A DNA stretch of 64,000 nt from Pelagibacterium sediminicola (GTDB lineage Bacteria; Pseudomonadota; Alphaproteobacteria; Rhizobiales; Devosiaceae), in NCBI RefSeq assembly GCF_003390885.1, contig NZ_QMEL01000002.1, positions 186,001-250,000 on the forward strand. Direction: 5' to 3'. Of the stretch, positions 42,930-51,454 are shown in pieces. The notes under the pieces were generated by a model. It worked only from the letters and a program-made list of their open reading frames with translations. It ran no database searches and had not been told where the DNA came from. A program made the translations under genes and the position numbers. The first letter of the stretch is position 1, and every line of letters starts with the position of its first letter.

Positions 42930-43047
42930 GAAAATCCTCTTTGTCCGGTTCCTTACCGGCTCTTGACTTTCGCGGAATATTTCAGCTTGCAGTCAATCAG
43001 GTCAAATGCGATGTAGTCCTAACTATATAACCAAACTGCATAGACAT

Positions 43048-43965
43048 ATGGCCTGGCGATTCAAACTTCGGCACATAGAAGTGTTCCGCGCCCTGATGCT
43101 GACCGGCAGCACCATCGAGGCCGGCCGCACCCTCAATATCAGCCAGCCGGCGGTCAGCCGCACCCTTGCCGAGCTCGAAGCGCAACTGGGAACCACCTTG
43201 TTTTCGCGGATCGGGGGGCGCCTCGTGCCGACGCCCAAGGCGGAATGGCTCTTCGATACCTCGCAGGAAACGCTGGCGCGCGTCGATCATCTCGATGCGA
43301 TCCTGCGCGATATCGACCGCATGCCCCAGCGTCCGATCCGGCTTTTCGCCAACTCGGCCATGGCCCATTCGATCCTGCCCGATGCCCTGGTTCTTTTCCG
43401 GCAATCGTACCCGCAGATCTCGGTTTCCACCGATGTCGTGGTCCGGCGCGACAACCGCCGCTGGCTCAACGAGCAGGAGTTCGATCTGGCGGTGACCATG
43501 CTGCCGGTCGAATACCCTGCCGATCTGATCACGACCCTGCCCATGGGCGAGGGCGTATGTATCCTGCCGCCCGGCCATCGCCTGTGCGCGGAACCGGTCA
43601 TCGATCTCGCCATGCTCGACGATGAACCGCTGGTCGTGCTCCAGAGGCACAACCTCACCCGTTACAAGGTCGAGCAGGCTTTCGACAGCGCGGGGCTCCG
43701 TTGCCGGATTGCGGTCGAAACCGCCACGGCGGCGTCTCTCGTCATGTTCGTGACGGCCGGGCTGGGAAGCGGTGTCATCGATCCGTTCACGGCCCTCAAG
43801 CTCAAATCGCTGGGCTACACGCGAAAACCCCTGCGCCCCCGCATCGAATTTTCCTACGGCATCCTCAAACCCATGCGCGTTCAGGCACAACCCGAACTCG
43901 CGGCCCTCTCGGCCTGCATCAAGACGGCCTATATCGCAGCGATGAAAGAGGCCATGACGTTCTAG
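43048..43965 (+). CDS. LysR family regulator of the tct/gal operon
   Basis: 305 aa. Winged helix FKLRHIEVFRALMLTGSTIEAGRTLNISQPAVSRTLAELE, quoted here in halves (HIEVFRALMLTGST; ISQPAVSRTLAELE), then a ligand domain. It is divergent to the dihydroxyphthalate-decarboxylase-like gene across 118 bases, the standard LysR arrangement, so it most likely senses an aromatic acid. I use ATG 43048; an upstream ATG at 43006 would add 14 residues of untypical sequence. The stop TAG belongs to a dispersed repeat. Confidence 0.87.
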   Translation: MAWRFKLRHIEVFRALMLTGSTIEAGRTLNISQPAVSRTLAELEAQLGTTLFSRIGGRLVPTPKAEWLFDTSQETLARVDHLDAILRDIDRMPQRPIRLFANSAMAHSILPDALVLFRQSYPQISVSTDVVVRRDNRRWLNEQEFDLAVTMLPVEYPADLITTLPMGEGVCILPPGHRLCAEPVIDLAMLDDEPLVVLQRHNLTRYKVEQAFDSAGLRCRIAVETATAASLVMFVTAGLGSGVIDPFTALKLKSLGYTRKPLRPRIEFSYGILKPMRVQAQPELAALSACIKTAYIAAMKEAMTF

Positions 43966-44145
43966 AGCGTTTCCAGAATAAGTGGGCACCACTTATTCGG
44001 TTCGGAAACGTGATAAATCAAAGACTTAGAGCAGGTATCGGCCAAAATCACCAATGTCATTCCGGGACTCGTTCCCGGCAATCCAGTGCGATCCAACTCC
44101 AACCGCCACGGCAGGCCGTTTCCATCACGACCTGAAACGATCTAG
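43963..44145. repeat. Composite repeat: family A plus half of family B
   Basis: The first part (43963-44030) repeats the element of 7203-7270 almost exactly. The second part (44031-44145) is the right half of family B, ending GACCTGAAACGATCTAG. It fills most of the 273-base gap 43966-44238. Confidence 0.85.
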
Positions 44146-44181
44146 GACAGTCCCACCGGGGTCTCAGCGCCATCGCTCCCC

Positions 44182-44215
44182 CAAAAAAGAAAAGGCGGCC
44201 CTTCTGGACCGCCTT
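44182..44215 (-). terminator. Terminator after flagellin
   Basis: On the minus strand, AAGGCGGTCC-AGAA-GGGCCGCCTT forms a 10-bp stem with one G-U pair, followed by TTCTTTTTTGG. It lies 24 bases past the flagellin stop. Confidence 0.85.
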
Positions 44216-44238
44216 CTCGCCTGGATGATTTGCTACTC

Positions 44239-45513
44239 TTAGAACAGACGCAGTACAGCCTGATCGGCCTGCGAAGCCATCGACAGGGCCGTCGAGGACA
44301 ACTGCTGACGGGTCTGCAGAGCGAGGAGGTTGGCGGCTTCCTCGTTGGTGTCGGCGAGCGTCAGGTTCGCGGCGCCGGTTTCCAGCACGTTGATCATGTC
44401 CTTGGTGAAATCCTGGCGGGTTTCGACGACCGACAGGTTCGAGCCGAACTGGGAGGCCTGCGAACGCAGTTCACCGAGGGCGCCCTTGAGCTTGTCAAGA
44501 ACGCCGTTGATCTCGGCTTCGGTGGCAAAGTCACCGCTGACCGGTGCCAAGCCCAGGCCACTGGACGTGAAATCGACGCTCTTGATGGTGATTTCAGAGG
44601 AACCCCTCTCATTGAAGATCACCTTGAGATCGTTGTCGGTTCCGCCAAGCAGGTTCACACCATTATAGTCGGAGTCGGCGGCAAGCTCATCGATCTGGCC
44701 GAGCAGTTCATTGTACTGGGCCGCAAGCTTTGCACGAACTTCGTTCGTGCCGGCAGCGCCCGCAGTGACGGTGAGCGAGGCCGTGTCGCTTTCGCCATCG
44801 ACACCGGCATCATCGCCAGCGCCCGCGGCGCCTGCCTGCGTGAAGCCCAGACCTTCCAGTGCTGCCACAGCCACTTGATCGCCGTTGGCAACGGCTCCAT
44901 CCGCCACAGTTGCAGTGACGGTGAGGTCATCGGAACCACCCACCGAGAACGACAGGAAGCCGGTGTCCGAGATATTGGCCTGGGCAAAACCCGAGGCATT
45001 GACCGCATCGACGAGTTCCCCAACGGTGCTGCCTGCCTGAACTTCAAACTCGAACTGCTCGACGACGCCGGTCGTGGAGTTTTCGCGCGAGAAGGTCAGC
45101 GTATCGCCAGCAGCAAAGCCGAGGTCAGTCAGTACCCGATTTTCCGCAACGCCCTTGTTGATACCCAGCGAAGTCTCCGCAGTGAGAGCGCCCCCGCCGG
45201 TTGCAGCCGAGCGGTCCTGAAGAGCCTGACGAGCCGTCGACTGGGCAGATTCGACGAGCTTGCTGATCGCCTTGATGCCCTTGTCGGCGGCCTGAAGCGT
45301 CTGGATCGAGTTGGAAACCGAATCCATGAGCTGACCGAGGTCGCCTGCACGGTTCTTCAGGGCGGAAGCCGTAAAGAAGTTGGTGGGGTTATCGAGGGCC
45401 GAGTTCACCTTGAGACCGGTAGCCAGACGCTCCTGCGTCTTGCCCATCATGGTCGCGGTGTTCTGAAGAGAAAGAAGATTAGACCTTACGGCCTTGGAAA
45501 GATTGATATCCAT
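44239..45513 (-). CDS. fliC: Flagellin
   Basis: 424 aa. The N-terminal D0/D1 helix (LSKAVRSNLLSLQNTATMMGKTQERLATG) and C-terminal helix (ANLLALQTRQQLSSTALSMASQADQAVLRLF), both quoted only as landmarks, flank a variable Thr/Asp/Gly-rich middle (about residues 140-290). There is no signal peptide, as expected for type III export. No other flagellar or FlaF/FlbT genes are adjacent, so this copy stands alone. A short hairpin with a TTTTT run (CCCGG-CAGAAGC-CCGGG) lies in the 5' leader at about 45542-45563 and could influence expression. Confidence 0.93.
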   Translation of the reverse strand: MDINLSKAVRSNLLSLQNTATMMGKTQERLATGLKVNSALDNPTNFFTASALKNRAGDLGQLMDSVSNSIQTLQAADKGIKAISKLVESAQSTARQALQDRSAATGGGALTAETSLGINKGVAENRVLTDLGFAAGDTLTFSRENSTTGVVEQFEFEVQAGSTVGELVDAVNASGFAQANISDTGFLSFSVGGSDDLTVTATVADGAVANGDQVAVAALEGLGFTQAGAAGAGDDAGVDGESDTASLTVTAGAAGTNEVRAKLAAQYNELLGQIDELAADSDYNGVNLLGGTDNDLKVIFNERGSSEITIKSVDFTSSGLGLAPVSGDFATEAEINGVLDKLKGALGELRSQASQFGSNLSVVETRQDFTKDMINVLETGAANLTLADTNEEAANLLALQTRQQLSSTALSMASQADQAVLRLF

Positions 45514-45660
45514 TTTGGCACCTTGTTCTTAGGGCACTGAAAAAGCCCGGGCTTCTGCCGGGGTGAGCCGACTATGACGGCGAGGCTCTAATGTCTGGTA
45601 AATGCGGTGCGGAAAAATTGATGAAAGAAACCGGACCGGCCAGCAGCGTTAACGGATGGC

Positions 45661-45870
45661 TAAAGCGTTTCCGGTTTCGAGGGAAACAAGGAGGTCCGCG
45701 TCCGCGGAGGCACCCTTTTGGTCCCCGGTAATAAATACCGGGGTGACGTTGAAGGAAGGGAGAGCAAGCAGGAAACACCATTGTCATTCCGGCATTTATT
45801 GCCGGAATCCAGCGCGATTCTTCCAGGATGGCGGAAGCTGGGCGTTTCCGTCAAAATCTGAAACGATCTA
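45661..45870. repeat. Dispersed repeat, family B variant
   Basis: CCCCGGTA-ATAAA-TACCGGGG and ATTCCGGCA-TTTAT-TGCCGGAAT palindromes, ending ATCTGAAACGATCTA. Close to the 37319 element. It takes up half of the 424-base gap 45514-45937. The rest is the flagellin leader and a stretch with nothing recognised. Confidence 0.78.
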
Positions 45871-45937
45871 AAGCTCCTGCGCGCGGGTGCGCGGAACGAT
45901 GCGCTTTCGCGGTAAAACCAATACATTATGGGAAAAC

Positions 45938-46012
45938 TGGCTGGGGCGGCAGGATTCGAACCTGCGAATGTCGGTACCAAAAACCGATGCCTTACCGCTT
46001 GGCTACGCCCCA
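45938..46012 (-). tRNA. tRNA-Gln (anticodon UUG)
   Basis: 75 nt with encoded CCA. Acceptor TGGGGCG pairs with CGCCCCA, the D arm is GCCAAGCGGTAAGGC, the anticodon loop TTTTGGT gives anticodon TTG, and the T arm GCAGGTTCGAATCCTGC is standard. Discriminator G. Confidence 0.96.
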
Positions 46013-46130
46013 AGGCGGGTTGGTTCCTACACTGTTTGCCCCCGCCCCGCAACAGCAGCGAACGGGGTTGAACCGGCAATCTTCCCGCTATATATAGCCC
46101 TCACCCGCGCGGTCTTTGCGCGCGCCATGA

Positions 46131-46207
46131 CGGAGTATAGCGCAGCCTGGTAGCGCACCTCGTTCGGGACGAGGGGGTCGGGTGTTCGAATCACCCTACT
46201 CCGACCA
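46131..46207 (+). tRNA. tRNA-Pro (anticodon CGG)
   Basis: 77 nt with encoded CCA. Acceptor CGGAGTA pairs with TACTCCG, the anticodon stem CCTCG/CGAGG carries the loop TTCGGGA with anticodon CGG, and the T arm has GTTCGAATC. Discriminator A. Confidence 0.96.
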
Positions 46208-46210
46208 ATA

Positions 46211-46242
46211 AAACCCCGGTCCTGCCAAGGGCCGGGGTTTTT
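46211..46242 (+). terminator. Terminator after tRNA-Pro
   Basis: AAACCCCGGTCC and GGGCCGGGGTTT arms around an 8-base loop, running into TTTTT, four bases past the tRNA 3' end. Confidence 0.9.
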
Positions 46243-46321
46243 CGTCGGCTCCCCGAATTCGGCCAGCCGGTGGTGGCAGGCGCCGTGGCCCGGGAAAGCA
46301 GCGGCTGGAAAAGCCGGGCGA

Positions 46322-46486
46322 TCAGCGTTCGTCCTTGTGGTACATCCTGCGCGCGCCTTTTTCCGCGGCGTCGCGCTGGCGCCGGCTTGCGTGGGACGAT
46401 CTCACCGCGCCATAGGCGATGGCGATCCCCAACAGCACCGCGCCGCCCAGAATGGCGAACAGCCAGGGTGAGGCGGACAGTTCCAT
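46322..46486 (-). CDS. Small single-span membrane protein
   Basis: 54 aa, too short for many gene callers. AAAGGA lies eight bases before the ATG. Residues 8-28 (WLFAILGGAVLLGIAIAYGAV) are one membrane span, and the tail is basic and charged (RRQRDAAEKGARRMYHKDER), so the C-terminus should be cytoplasmic. Small proteins of this design are common in related genomes, with no known role. It lies downstream of bioY behind a terminator. The opposite strand shows no better ORF. Confidence 0.65.
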   Translation of the reverse strand: MELSASPWLFAILGGAVLLGIAIAYGAVRSSHASRRQRDAAEKGARRMYHKDER

Positions 46487-46550
46487 TCCATTATCCTTTC
46501 AATATGCATTGAAAAGACAACGGAAGCGCATCGGGTGTGGTTGCATGAGA

Positions 46551-46579
46551 AAAGGCCGGCCCCTGGGGAGCCGGCCTTT
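46551..46579 (-). terminator. Terminator after bioY
   Basis: AAAGGCCGGC / GCCGGCCTTT, a 10-bp stem with a 9-base loop, followed on the minus strand by TTCTC. Confidence 0.8.
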
Positions 46580-46604
46580 CGGATCATTGCCGTCGATGGC
46601 GCGT

Positions 46605-47219
46605 TCAGTCGCGCTTGAGCAGCGCCCAGCCGCCCACCACGGTAATGGCGGCAAAGGCAAACTTGATCATGTCCCAGGCGATGAAGGGTTCGACGGCGCC
46701 CTTGTAGGCCGAGAACACCGGGTTGACCGGATCGATCCAGCCGGCCTGCCCCGAGAGCAGAAGCAGCCAGGCAAAGCCCGCCGCGAACTGCACGACGCCG
46801 GCGGCCACCATCACCGCGAACAGCGGCAGGAAGCGCCGCGAAAGCCCGCGATCGGCGGCATGCCCGATAATGGCGGCCATCGCCACCCAGGCCAGGATGA
46901 ACCCGCCGGTCGGGCCGAAGAGATAGGCAGGCCCGGCATAGATACCGGCAAACACCGGCAGCCCGGCAAGGCCCTGCCCGATATAGAGCGCCACCGTCGC
47001 AACACCCACGCGCGCGCCGAACGCCGCCGCGATGGCTGCGACCGCCATCGACTGGAGCGTGACGGGCACGGGCCATGTGGGCACGTTCACCTTCGCCGAC
47101 ACGGCCAGAAGGATCGAGCCCAGAAAGGCGACCGCCAGCGCGGTCAGCGCCTGCGCGGCACGGCCCTTTGGCTGCATTGTGCCCAGAAGCGTGTTGGAAG
47201 TGGCAAAAGTCATGGCCAT
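46605..47219 (-). CDS. bioY: Biotin transporter BioY
   Basis: 204 aa, about six membrane segments. BioY blocks: VPTWPVPVTLQSMAVAAIAAAFGAR, ALYIGQGLAGLPVFAG, and GPTGGFILAWVAMA. It is the biotin-binding S component of an ECF transporter; in many alphaproteobacteria BioY acts without its own bioMN. The start at 47219 has AAAGGA seven bases upstream. No bioMN is adjacent. It diverges from the metallo-hydrolase gene. Confidence 0.92.
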   Translation of the reverse strand: MAMTFATSNTLLGTMQPKGRAAQALTALAVAFLGSILLAVSAKVNVPTWPVPVTLQSMAVAAIAAAFGARVGVATVALYIGQGLAGLPVFAGIYAGPAYLFGPTGGFILAWVAMAAIIGHAADRGLSRRFLPLFAVMVAAGVVQFAAGFAWLLLLSGQAGWIDPVNPVFSAYKGAVEPFIAWDMIKFAFAAITVVGGWALLKRD

Positions 47220-47285
47220 CGCGGGGTCCTTTGCGTTAAACGCTGAATTCGATTGCCCTTTTACCCATTCATTTCCCGACACGCA

Positions 47286-48209
47286 ATGGCCGCCACTCAA
47301 TCATCGCCCCCCGAAAGGCCCGGCTTCGACCCGCAGACCGGGGTGCTCGTGCCTATCGCTTCCGGCCTTGCCCGGCTCACGGCGCCCAATGCGTCCCCCT
47401 TCACCTTTACCGGCACCAACACGTTCCTTATCGGCCACGACAGGATTGCCGTGCTCGATCCGGGTCCGGACGACGACGCCCATCTCGAAGCGATTCTGGC
47501 GGCGGCGGGCCACCGGCCCATCGAGGCGATCCTTCTCACCCACACCCATATCGATCATTGCGCGCTCGTGCCCCGGCTCAGGCAGAGAACCGGCGCGCCG
47601 CTGGTGTTCGGCGGACGGCACAGGCTGTCGCGCCCGCTAAAATTCCTCGAGCGCAACCCCTTTGCCCATGCCTCCGACTATGCGCTGGTGCCCGACCGCG
47701 AGATAAAGGATGGCGACCGGCTGGAATATGGCGGGGTGGCGCTCAGCGCCATCGCGACCCCCGGCCATTGCGCCAACCATTTCTCCTTTGCCCTCGACGG
47801 CACGGACACGGTGCTCACCGGGGATCACCTGATGGCCTGGAACACGACGCTGGTTGCGACGCCCGACGGCGATCTGGCCGCCTACCTCGCCTCGCTCGAC
47901 CGGCTCGAAGCCCTGCCCCAGACCCGCTACATACCCGCCCATGGCGGCGAGATCGCGGACGGCCCGGCAAGGGTGCGCGCGGTGCGCACGCACCGGCTGA
48001 TGCGCAACGGACAGATTCTCAATGCGCTCAAATCCGGCCCGCTGTCGCTCTCCCGGCTGGCCGAACGCATCTATCCCGACGTCACGCCCAGGGTACGCAT
48101 CGGCGCCCGGCGCACGCTCCTCTCCCATCTCGAATATCTCGAATCCACCGGCGCCCTGCGCATCACCCGCACCCCCTGGAGCCTCCGCGCTTCATTGATG
48201 GAGCGATAG
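47286..48209 (+). CDS. MBL-fold metallo-hydrolase with winged-helix C-terminus (LACTB2-like)
   Basis: 307 aa. The metal motif HTHIDH is at 86-91, followed by TPGHCANHFSFAL and GDHLMAWNTT as further metal-binding blocks. The last 70 residues form a winged-helix-like C-terminal domain as in the LACTB2/BLACT_WH group, some of which act on RNA. The substrate here is not known. The ATG at 47286 is preferred to a TTG eleven codons upstream. Confidence 0.85.
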   Translation: MAATQSSPPERPGFDPQTGVLVPIASGLARLTAPNASPFTFTGTNTFLIGHDRIAVLDPGPDDDAHLEAILAAAGHRPIEAILLTHTHIDHCALVPRLRQRTGAPLVFGGRHRLSRPLKFLERNPFAHASDYALVPDREIKDGDRLEYGGVALSAIATPGHCANHFSFALDGTDTVLTGDHLMAWNTTLVATPDGDLAAYLASLDRLEALPQTRYIPAHGGEIADGPARVRAVRTHRLMRNGQILNALKSGPLSLSRLAERIYPDVTPRVRIGARRTLLSHLEYLESTGALRITRTPWSLRASLMER

Positions 48210-48245
48210 GTTCGATCGATACCTAAAGCGTCTGGCCGGCACCGC

Positions 48246-48350
48246 TACCCCCTCCCAACCTCCCCCACTAAGGGGGGAGGTGCTGGCCTTGTGCGTAGGG
48301 AGACAACAAGGAAAAGGAAACACCCTCCCCTTGATGGGGAGGGGTGAAGC
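48246..48350. repeat. Dispersed repeat, family C, copy 2 (inverted)
   Basis: The reverse complement of the 3882-4062 element over its core: GGAGGTGCTGGCCTTGTGCG, AGGAAAAGGAAACACCCTCC and CCTTGATGGGGAGGGGTGAA. It separates two convergent genes. Confidence 0.82.
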
Positions 48351-48403
48351 CACACACAGTTCTATCTGTGATAACCTGGCCCTTTAAGGAGACGAGAGCC
48401 ATC

Positions 48404-49240
48404 TCACTCCCCGCCATCCCCCTCCAGCCCCTCGACCGTCACCAATTCGGTGTCCTCCTCCATGGCCGCCAGATTGGCCTGGATATACTCGGTCACGCTC
48501 TGGTCGAGCGCGCGCAGGAAATCCTCGATGGCGCGGCCGTTCTCGCCCAGATCGTGAGGGGTGGCAAAGAGCGAGGCGGCGCGCAGGTCGATCAGCGCAC
48601 CGATAGGCCCCGGCGAGACGCGGAAGGCGATCTCGGTGCTCCAGCCCAAAAGCGACCGGCGGATGGCGTTGAGCGTGCCCCCGCTTTCCTCGTCAGCGGG
48701 CGAAAGCGCGCTGATGACCTGCCAGCCGCTGCGCCGCGCAAGGGTCTGGGCCAGATCGAACAGGACCGGCGAGGGGATCTGGTAAAACCGCGTGATGAGG
48801 TTGGGATAGGAAACGAGGATCAGTTCGGGGTCGATTTCGGTCCCCTGCGCCCGCGCCATGATGAGGTCGGGCGGGCTGGCCAGCGCCGTCGAAATATCGG
48901 TGGTCGCGGGATATGTGACGGCCAGATAGCCCGCGGCGGCAACGGGCAGGAGGCAGATGAGCCCGAACGCCACCCCAAAGCTCGCCGGCCGCCACCCGCG
49001 ATCCCCGGTGAACCAGAGCCGGACATAGGCAAAAAGCCCCAGCAGCAAAGCCAGCGCCGCCGTGCCGAACCCTATGGCAAGGCTGATGCCGAACACATCG
49101 GTCGCGATGAGATCGAAGATATGAAGCGGGGTCGCAACCACCAGCACGGCCATCGCGAAGCTCGCGAGCCGACGGGACCATATGGCGCTTTTTGAGGTTC
49201 TGATGAGAATTCGCAAGGGCCGGGTCCGGGGTTCAGTCAC
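48404..49240 (-). CDS. DUF1499 family membrane protein
   Basis: 278 aa from a GTG. Three membrane segments (about residues 25-110) are followed by a DUF1499 domain: PNLITRFYQIPSPVLFDLAQTLARRSGW, quoted in part, STEIAFRVSPGPIGALIDLRAAS, and HDLGENGRAIEDFL. The end is acidic. No function is established for the family. It sits 27 bases after pdxH on the same strand and may be co-transcribed. Confidence 0.8.
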   Translation of the reverse strand: MTEPRTRPLRILIRTSKSAIWSRRLASFAMAVLVVATPLHIFDLIATDVFGISLAIGFGTAALALLLGLFAYVRLWFTGDRGWRPASFGVAFGLICLLPVAAAGYLAVTYPATTDISTALASPPDLIMARAQGTEIDPELILVSYPNLITRFYQIPSPVLFDLAQTLARRSGWQVISALSPADEESGGTLNAIRRSLLGWSTEIAFRVSPGPIGALIDLRAASLFATPHDLGENGRAIEDFLRALDQSVTEYIQANLAAMEEDTELVTVEGLEGDGGE

Positions 49241-49267
49241 ACATTGGGGCTATCGCAACGCGTCCCG

Positions 49268-49900
49268 CTATGGATAAAGCCGCGTCCGCGACCAGCCATC
49301 CGCCTCCCGGCGCAGCACGACCCGGTCGTGCAGCCTGAACGCCCCGTCCTTCCAGAATTCGATCTGGTGCGGCAGCACGCGAAAGCCGGACCAGTAATCG
49401 GGGCGCGGAATGGGCCCTTCCCCATAGTCGCGCGCAAGGCTTTCGGCCTTTTCGACCAGAATCTCGCGGCTTTCGAGCGGGCGCGATTGCGCCGATGCGT
49501 GCGCGCCGATGCGCGACTGGGCGGGGCGGGTGGCGAAATAGGCGTCGGCCTCCCCAGTGCTCACCTCTTCCACATCGCCGCGAACCCGCACCTGTCGCCT
49601 GAGGCTTTTCCAGTGGAACAGCAGCGCGGCTTTGGGGTTGTCCAGCAACTGCCGGCCCTTGGCGCTGCCCAGATTGGTGAAGAACACAAAGCCGCGCGCA
49701 TCCAGCCCGTTGAGCAGCACCATGCGCACATCCGGCAGCCCGTCCGCATCGACGGTCGCCAGCGCCATGGCGTTGCCGTCATTGATCTCGGATTGCCGGG
49801 CGGCGGCCAGCCATTGCTCGAAAAGCGCGAAAGGATCGATTGCGCCTTTAAGGGAATCATCGAAAATCGCATCGTTCAAAGGCGTATCGGCTGCGCTCAT
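49268..49900 (-). CDS. pdxH: Pyridoxamine 5'-phosphate oxidase
   Basis: 210 aa. FMN-binding block [18 protein letters not shown] with GSAKGRQL after it, [12 protein letters not shown], and the C-terminal RTRLYP where the family ends RLxP. It makes pyridoxal phosphate in the salvage and de novo routes. Length is typical. Confidence 0.93.
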   Translation of the reverse strand: MSAADTPLNDAIFDDSLKGAIDPFALFEQWLAAARQSEINDGNAMALATVDADGLPDVRMVLLNGLDARGFVFFTNLGSAKGRQLLDNPKAALLFHWKSLRRQVRVRGDVEEVSTGEADAYFATRPAQSRIGAHASAQSRPLESREILVEKAESLARDYGEGPIPRPDYWSGFRVLPHQIEFWKDGAFRLHDRVVLRREADGWSRTRLYP

Positions 49901-50051
49901 TTTCTTTGCACTTCTGGACAATACCGGGACCCGTGGCCATATAGAACGCAAATGAGCGGCGCTTCAACCGGCGCCGTCGGCAATGTTTGATCAGCGATGT
50001 TCCGGGCGGTATTCCGGCGGGGCATCGGGAAAGTGTTCAGGTAAGAGGAGC

Positions 50052-51017
50052 ATGCGCGACCCTTATACCGTTCTCGGCGTCCCGAAGTCTGCGAGCGAGA
50101 AGGACATCAAGTCCGCCTACCGCAAGCTCGCCAAGACGTGGCACCCGGACCAGAACCCGGACGACAAGAAGGCCCACGAAAAATTCGCCGAGGCCACGGC
50201 AGCCTACGACCTTTTGTCCGACAAGACAAAGCGGGCGCAATACGATCGCGGCGAGATCGACGCCGAAGGCAACCCGAAATTTGCCGGGTTCGGCTTCGAT
50301 CCGGGCGCGGCGCGCGGCGGCGCGCGCGCTGGAGGCACGGGCGGGTTCAGCGCCGAGGACATCCTGAAGGAATTCATGAGCGGGTTTTCCGCGGGCGGCG
50401 CCGGCGCGCGCCGTGGCGGGGCCAACCCGTTCGGCGGGGCGGGCGCGGGCGGCGGCGCAAGCTGGGACCCATTCACCGGCACGGCCAGTTCGAGCGCATC
50501 CGCCAAGGGCCCCGATACCACCGTCAATCTCGCCGTAACGCTCGAAGACGCCAATGCGGGCAATTCGGTGCCCGTCGTGCTGCCGACCGGCAAGACCGTT
50601 TCGGTCAAGCTGCCCTCCCCGCTCGAGGAAGGCCAGCAGATCCGCCTGCGCGGGCAGGGCAAGCCCTCCCCGCTCACCGGGCAGCCGGGCGACGTGCTCG
50701 TCACCATCAAGTTCGCGCGGCACAAGACCTTCCGCCGCGACGGCAACGATCTGCGCGTCGATGTGCCGGTCACCCTTTATGAAGCTGTGCTGGGCGCCAA
50801 AGTGCGCGTGCCCACGCTTTCGGGCGCGGTCGAACTCAACCTGCCCCCCGGCCCGGACACCTCCAAGGCGTTGCGCCTGAAGGGCAAGGGCCTGTTCGGC
50901 AAGGGCGACCTCTACGTCAACATCCGCATCGTCCTGCCCGAAGGCGGCGACGCAGACCTCGAAAGCCTCATGCGCTTCTGGCGCGACCAGAAGCCCTACA
51001 AGGTGCGCGAGAGTTGA
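50052..51017 (+). CDS. DnaJ-like co-chaperone without zinc finger (CbpA/DjlA type B)
   Basis: 321 aa, GAGGAG before the ATG. The J domain (1-66) has HPD at 31-33. A Gly/Ala-rich linker (about 85-150) leads to two C-terminal beta domains (TTVNLAVTLEDANAGNSVPV, DLYVNIRIVLPEGGD). The cysteine-rich zinc region of DnaJ is absent, as in CbpA. It stimulates DnaK. It is separate from any dnaK operon. Confidence 0.9.
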   Translation: MRDPYTVLGVPKSASEKDIKSAYRKLAKTWHPDQNPDDKKAHEKFAEATAAYDLLSDKTKRAQYDRGEIDAEGNPKFAGFGFDPGAARGGARAGGTGGFSAEDILKEFMSGFSAGGAGARRGGANPFGGAGAGGGASWDPFTGTASSSASAKGPDTTVNLAVTLEDANAGNSVPVVLPTGKTVSVKLPSPLEEGQQIRLRGQGKPSPLTGQPGDVLVTIKFARHKTFRRDGNDLRVDVPVTLYEAVLGAKVRVPTLSGAVELNLPPGPDTSKALRLKGKGLFGKGDLYVNIRIVLPEGGDADLESLMRFWRDQKPYKVRES

Positions 51018-51081
51018 TTGTAACACTCCCATGTAAGCGTTTATCACTCCACCTCATTGTGAAAGGTGGTATATACTCCTG

Positions 51082-51315
51082 ATGAAACAGGCCGCCGCAG
51101 AGATCGAGCGCACCAAGCTCACAGCGAACTTCATAAATTCCATCGCTTCCGGTACGGTACTGGCAGCCCTTCTCGGCCCGTTTATTGGCGTTGGACTTGG
51201 AACCATGCCCTCCCGGGACACTTGGAATATTGCCGGGCTGAGCTTACTTGGATTGGTCGTAGCTCTTGTGTTACATTCCCTTGCACAGCGATTGCTCGCC
51301 GGTTTGGAGGACTAA
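51082..51315 (+). CDS. Small two-span membrane protein
   Basis: 77 aa, unknown. Two hydrophobic spans (about residues 24-43 and 50-70) are joined by a short loop (GTMPSRDTWNIAG). Base composition is lower in GC than the genes on either side, with codons such as GGA and CTT that the neighbours avoid. A partner ORF follows directly. The ribosome site is weak (AGGTGG, twelve bases away). Confidence 0.55.
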   Translation: MKQAAAEIERTKLTANFINSIASGTVLAALLGPFIGVGLGTMPSRDTWNIAGLSLLGLVVALVLHSLAQRLLAGLED

Positions 51316-51316
51316 T

Positions 51317-51430
51317 ATGGAAATCCTTCTTCTTTGGGTGTGGCCGCTGTTTGTCCTCGCGGTGCTTTATGTCTTTTCTCTCTCGGTTACGCGCAAGGAT
51401 CGCAAGCATAACGGGGCGCCTGCTGAATGA
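51317..51430 (+). CDS. Tiny membrane peptide
   Basis: 37 aa: one hydrophobic span MEILLLWVWPLFVLAVLYVF and a basic tail (TRKDRKHNG). A strong GGAGG lies six bases before the ATG, one base after the stop of the preceding small gene, so the pair looks like an operon. Its role is unknown. The good ribosome site is the main support. Confidence 0.5.
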   Translation: MEILLLWVWPLFVLAVLYVFSLSVTRKDRKHNGAPAE

Positions 51431-51454
51431 AGCTGCGAGAATGCAGCGTCATGC

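Noticed and set aside
46402-47076. 224-codon minus-strand ORF overlapping the small membrane gene and bioY
   Set aside because: Arg/Gly-rich frame across a terminator and the bioY gene. The hydrophobic reading frames fit known or plausible proteins.
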